A stretch of 64,000 nt of DNA from Ignavibacteriaceae bacterium (GTDB lineage Bacteria; Bacteroidota; Ignavibacteria; Ignavibacteriales; Ignavibacteriaceae): assembly GCA_023229425.1 (NCBI GenBank), contig JALNZG010000001.1:471440-535439 (forward strand), given 5' to 3'. Below the pieces are notes generated by a model. That model saw only the letters and a list, made by a program, of their open reading frames with translations. It had not been told where the DNA came from and did not search any database. Made by a program: the position numbers and the translations under genes. Shown here piece after piece: positions 61,066 through 64,000 of this stretch. Each line of letters begins with the position of its first letter. The first letter of the stretch is position 1.

Positions 61066-62082
61066 ATGAAAATTATAAATATTTTTGCCGTACTTCTTCT
61101 AATCTTCGGAAGTTTGCATGTACTGCTTTTTCTGGGAGATGATCTTCCGCTAAAACCGGATAAAAATTACCCGCGATGGCTAAAAACCGTTGATATGCAT
61201 ACGAACCAAACGAGTGGAATTGCTTTTTTAAAGGAAGCTGAAAGCAAAAAATTTTTTCTCCTTGCAGATGATATTGGTGACTTTTGGCGTCTTAGTATTG
61301 CACGGGATACAATTTTTGAATTAAAAAAGCTTGCCTTTTCTGCATCGGTTCAAAATTTTCTATCAAAATTTTCGAAGAAAGATTTTGAAGAAATTGTTTA
61401 TGATAAATTCACCGGCGATATTTTCGTTTCTGTTGAAGGAAATCTTCCGGATGTAGAAAAATATGTTGGCATTTATCAATTGAAATTTTCCGAAAATAAT
61501 TTGTTTGCCGATACCATAGTAAGTTTTGAAAAAATTCAGATTTATCCGCAAAAACTTTTTTTAAAGTACGTTGATAATAATATTGGATATGAAGGGTTGG
61601 CAGTATCGGAAAAATATTTATTCTTAGGTTTAGAGGGATTTGAAAAGAAATCGGTTTTTTCAGATAGCACGATGATCTTTATTGTTGATAAGAAAAGCAA
61701 AAGGATTATTAAACAACTCAACACCCGGAATTATAAAATCCAAACTATTTGCGGATTATATTGCGAAGGGAACAATACGCTTTGGGGTATTGATAGAAAT
61801 AATGCAAAAATTTTTAGAATGAAATTGAATGAAAAACTTGATATTTCCGAAGTTAAATACTATGATGCAAAAGGAATTATTCCTAATTACAAAGATTACA
61901 ACTACGGAGCAGCATTGGAATCAATAACTATGGATAACAATGCTAATCTTTATCTTGTAGATGATCCATGGAAAAAAGTTTTCGTTCCATCTAAATCAAT
62001 ATTGGAAAACTTGGATTCCTCAACTGTGGCAAATTTTAAACAACTCATTCCGGTTATCTATAAATTTAAACTCATCAATTAA
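61066..62082 (+). CDS. Exported propeller-like protein (phytase-like/SdiA-regulated type fold)
   Basis: 338 residues. The N-terminal IINIFAVLLLIFGSLHVLLFL is a signal anchor or signal peptide. GIAFLKEAESKKFFLLADDIGDFWRLS, FEEIVYDKFTGDIFVSVEGN, YEGLAVSEKYLFLGLEGF and LESITMDNNANLYLVDDPW repeat a strand-turn pattern of the esterase-like phytase/YjiK beta-propellers. Assignment is by pattern and tentative. A perfect promoter lies directly upstream. Confidence 0.7.
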   Translation: MKIINIFAVLLLIFGSLHVLLFLGDDLPLKPDKNYPRWLKTVDMHTNQTSGIAFLKEAESKKFFLLADDIGDFWRLSIARDTIFELKKLAFSASVQNFLSKFSKKDFEEIVYDKFTGDIFVSVEGNLPDVEKYVGIYQLKFSENNLFADTIVSFEKIQIYPQKLFLKYVDNNIGYEGLAVSEKYLFLGLEGFEKKSVFSDSTMIFIVDKKSKRIIKQLNTRNYKIQTICGLYCEGNNTLWGIDRNNAKIFRMKLNEKLDISEVKYYDAKGIIPNYKDYNYGAALESITMDNNANLYLVDDPWKKVFVPSKSILENLDSSTVANFKQLIPVIYKFKLIN

Positions 62083-62100
62083 TAGAGAAAGGGTTCTCGA

Positions 62101-63465
62101 TTGGAACCAATAATAAATTTCATTAAAAGCAACCATAATCTTTATGTAGAAGAGTTGCAATCATTCTTACGTATTCCGAGTATCAGTACTTTACAAGAAA
62201 ACAACGAAGATATGAAACATTGTGCAACGTTTGTTGCCGATAAATTAAGACAAGCAGGAATGAATCAAGTAGAAATTTTTCAAACTGAAGGTCATCCCAT
62301 CGTTTATGGTGAATGGCTCGGCGCTCCCGGCAAACCTACGGTTTTAATTTATGGGCATTACGATGTTCAACCTGTTGACCCGATTGAGTTATGGGACAGT
62401 CCGCCTTTTGAACCGACAATAAAAGGGGATAACATTTTTGCACGCGGCGCAACAGACGATAAAGGGCAAATGTTCATCCATATAAAAAGTGTTGAAGCAT
62501 TTTTTAAAGTTAAAGGAAGTCTTCCGTTAAATGTAAAATTTATTATCGAAGGTGAAGAAGAAATTGGGAGCGAACATCTCGGCGGATTTATTGATCAACA
62601 TAAAGATTTACTTAAATGTGATGCAGTTTTAATTTCCGATACTTCACTTTACGAAACTGGCATCCCGACCATTACTTACGGTTTACGCGGCTTAGCTTAT
62701 ATGGAAATTGAAGTGACCGGGCCCAACCGCGATTTGCATTCAGGTTCTTTCGGCGGTGCGGTCGCTAATCCTATTAATGTTCTTGCGGAAATAATTGCAA
62801 AACTTCATGATAAAAACGGAAGAGTTACAATTCCTAATTTTTATGATGATGTTTTACCTTTAACGAAAGAAGAAAAAAAGAATTTTGAACACCTTAATTT
62901 TTCCGATAAAAATTTTGCAAAAGACTTAGGCGTTAAGGAATTAACCGGAGAAGCTAAATTCTCAACACTCGAAAGACTTTGGGTTCGCCCCACTCTAGAT
63001 TGTAACGGGATCATCGGCGGATTTACAGGCAAAGGAGCTAAAACGGTAATCGCCTCGCAGGCTACAGCTAAGATTAGTATGCGGTTAGTGCCCAATCAAG
63101 ACCCAAAGAAAATTGCAAAAATCTTTACAAAGTATATAAAATCTATTGCTCCGAAATCTGTAAAAGTTAAAATTTCCGATCTGCATGGAGCCTATCCTTC
63201 ACTTTCCCCATTAACCGGAAAAGCTATTAAAGCCGGTGCGGTTGCGATGGAAAAAGCCTTCAGCAAAAAAATCGTTTTTATGCGTGAAGGAGGAAGCATT
63301 CCCGTAGTGGCAACATTTCAGCGTGTGTTAAAAGCTCCTTCGGTATTGATGGGTTTTGGTTTGAATTCAGAAAATCTTCATTCGCCGAACGAACATTTTA
63401 GCTTAACTCATTTTCAATTAGGTATCCAGAGTTCAGCATATTTTTTTGAAGAATTTTCAAAATAA
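62101..63465 (+). CDS. M20-family metallopeptidase (dipeptidase)
   Basis: 454 residues, TTG start with AAAGG about 8 bases upstream. Di-zinc site: YGHYDVQPVD (His, Asp), GATDDKGQMFIHI (bridging Asp), EGEEEIGSEHL (catalytic and ligand Glu), SDTS and ENLHSPNEHFS (last His). The dimerisation lid lies between about 190 and 330. Similar to cytosolic non-specific dipeptidases. No signal peptide. It follows the propeller gene by 18 bases. Confidence 0.93.
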   Translation: MEPIINFIKSNHNLYVEELQSFLRIPSISTLQENNEDMKHCATFVADKLRQAGMNQVEIFQTEGHPIVYGEWLGAPGKPTVLIYGHYDVQPVDPIELWDSPPFEPTIKGDNIFARGATDDKGQMFIHIKSVEAFFKVKGSLPLNVKFIIEGEEEIGSEHLGGFIDQHKDLLKCDAVLISDTSLYETGIPTITYGLRGLAYMEIEVTGPNRDLHSGSFGGAVANPINVLAEIIAKLHDKNGRVTIPNFYDDVLPLTKEEKKNFEHLNFSDKNFAKDLGVKELTGEAKFSTLERLWVRPTLDCNGIIGGFTGKGAKTVIASQATAKISMRLVPNQDPKKIAKIFTKYIKSIAPKSVKVKISDLHGAYPSLSPLTGKAIKAGAVAMEKAFSKKIVFMREGGSIPVVATFQRVLKAPSVLMGFGLNSENLHSPNEHFSLTHFQLGIQSSAYFFEEFSK

Positions 63466-63493
63466 AATATCCCTAAGCAGGACGGAGTTCCCT

Positions 63494-64000
63494 ATGAGCA
63501 AATTAGTTTCATTTCTTTTTCTAGTAGTAAGTCTTTTTGCATTTGCTGTTTCCGGCTGTGGCGAAGATAAAGTTGATACGGGTCAAAAAGTTGGAGATAC
63601 TGAAGCCGATAATTATGATGTATCCAGAGATACTCAAAGGGATATGAGCATCCAGGAGTACAACATTCAAGAACGGAAAAAATTAGTCACAGTTCGGTTT
63701 CCCTGTGATACTATTGCTTTGATGGAATATGTTTTGAACAGCTACCCCGAAGGAACCTACCTGGTCGATTTTGATAGAACATTTACATACAATATTCCTA
63801 AATCTGCCGTTATTTATCAAAAAAATACCGACGGGCAATATGTCTTTGGCATAATTGCTAAGTCATGGTCAAACGATCATCGTTTAATAGAGATGAAAAA
63901 CATTATAGGGTATGACCAAAGTTTTATTGATTTGGATAGTACTGAACTTGGCACAGCATTTTTTTATTTATCACTATTCAAATGTAACGTTACTGGAAAT
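63494..64000 (+). CDS. Hypothetical lipoprotein, 3' end outside the window
   Basis: 169 codons are present without a stop. ATG after ACGGAG. Signal MSKLVSFLFLVVSLFAFAV then SGCGED, a lipobox. The mature part begins acidic (DKVDTGQKVGDTEADNYD) and then becomes mixed strand and helix (LVTVRFPCDTIALMEYVLNS). No family is recognised. Same strand as the dipeptidase, 28 bases apart. Confidence 0.8.
   Translation, partial: MSKLVSFLFLVVSLFAFAVSGCGEDKVDTGQKVGDTEADNYDVSRDTQRDMSIQEYNIQERKKLVTVRFPCDTIALMEYVLNSYPEGTYLVDFDRTFTYNIPKSAVIYQKNTDGQYVFGIIAKSWSNDHRLIEMKNIIGYDQSFIDLDSTELGTAFFYLSLFKCNVTGN

Overview
The window is AT-rich and almost wholly coding. It looks like a chromosome segment from the Bacteroidota/Chlorobiota assemblage, most likely class Ignavibacteria. 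Reasons: a short primary sigma factor of the Bacteroidetes/Chlorobi kind; five secreted proteins ending in type IX secretion (T9SS) sorting domains with the NYPNPFNP signature; several promoters of the Bacteroidetes form TTTG-N19/20-TAnnTTTG; and an Nfn transhydrogenase and Lpt machinery, which indicate a Gram-negative, partly anaerobic metabolism. TTG start codons are frequent.

Layout. 1-13804: one uninterrupted S10-spc-alpha operon, from the 3' part of rplD to rplQ, with secY, map, infA and rpoA, an unusual tRNA-Gln gene between rplR and rpsE, and a strong terminator after rplQ. 13869-20058: engB, a GAF-GAF-degenerate GGDEF membrane protein, phosphopentomutase (deoB) with no ordinary start codon, two bacterial-microcompartment vertex proteins (EutN/CcmL family), the primary sigma factor and an NlpC/P60 lipoprotein. 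20058-26452: a 540-base non-coding gap with a (CT)13 tract, then three T9SS cargo proteins, the last a 14-blade double propeller. 26453-27594: repeats, one orphan gene, three strong palindromes and a ten-copy 21-bp helically phased array. 27594-36262: rmuC (minus), metG (with a one-base frameshift), a cluster of three parvulin-type envelope foldases including surA, and an orphan MoxR ATPase. 36264-43127 (minus): nfnS-nfnL-ppk-mrp-nfu and a PerM-type membrane protein. 43281-57274: a hypothetical protein, a Gfo/Idh oxidoreductase, a LEA-14-like lipoprotein, a ROK sugar kinase, lptD, a YacP-like NYN protein, GH18-CTD, Nudix, CotH-CTD and a very large GH13 protein with an N-terminal HExxH motif. 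57345-60964 (minus): a propeller lipoprotein and lptG/lptF. 61066-64000: a propeller-like protein, an M20 dipeptidase and a lipoprotein cut by the right edge.

How the genes fit together. Translation and the Sec export gate occupy the first 14 kb. Envelope biogenesis recurs through the rest: SurA-like foldases, LptD, LptF and LptG, lipoproteins and T9SS cargo. The most unusual points are the 21-bp array, the microcompartment vertex pair lying between deoB and the sigma factor gene, the divergent promoters that appear to make leaderless mRNAs for lptF and its neighbour, and dispersed repeats that sit in frame inside T9SS sorting domains.
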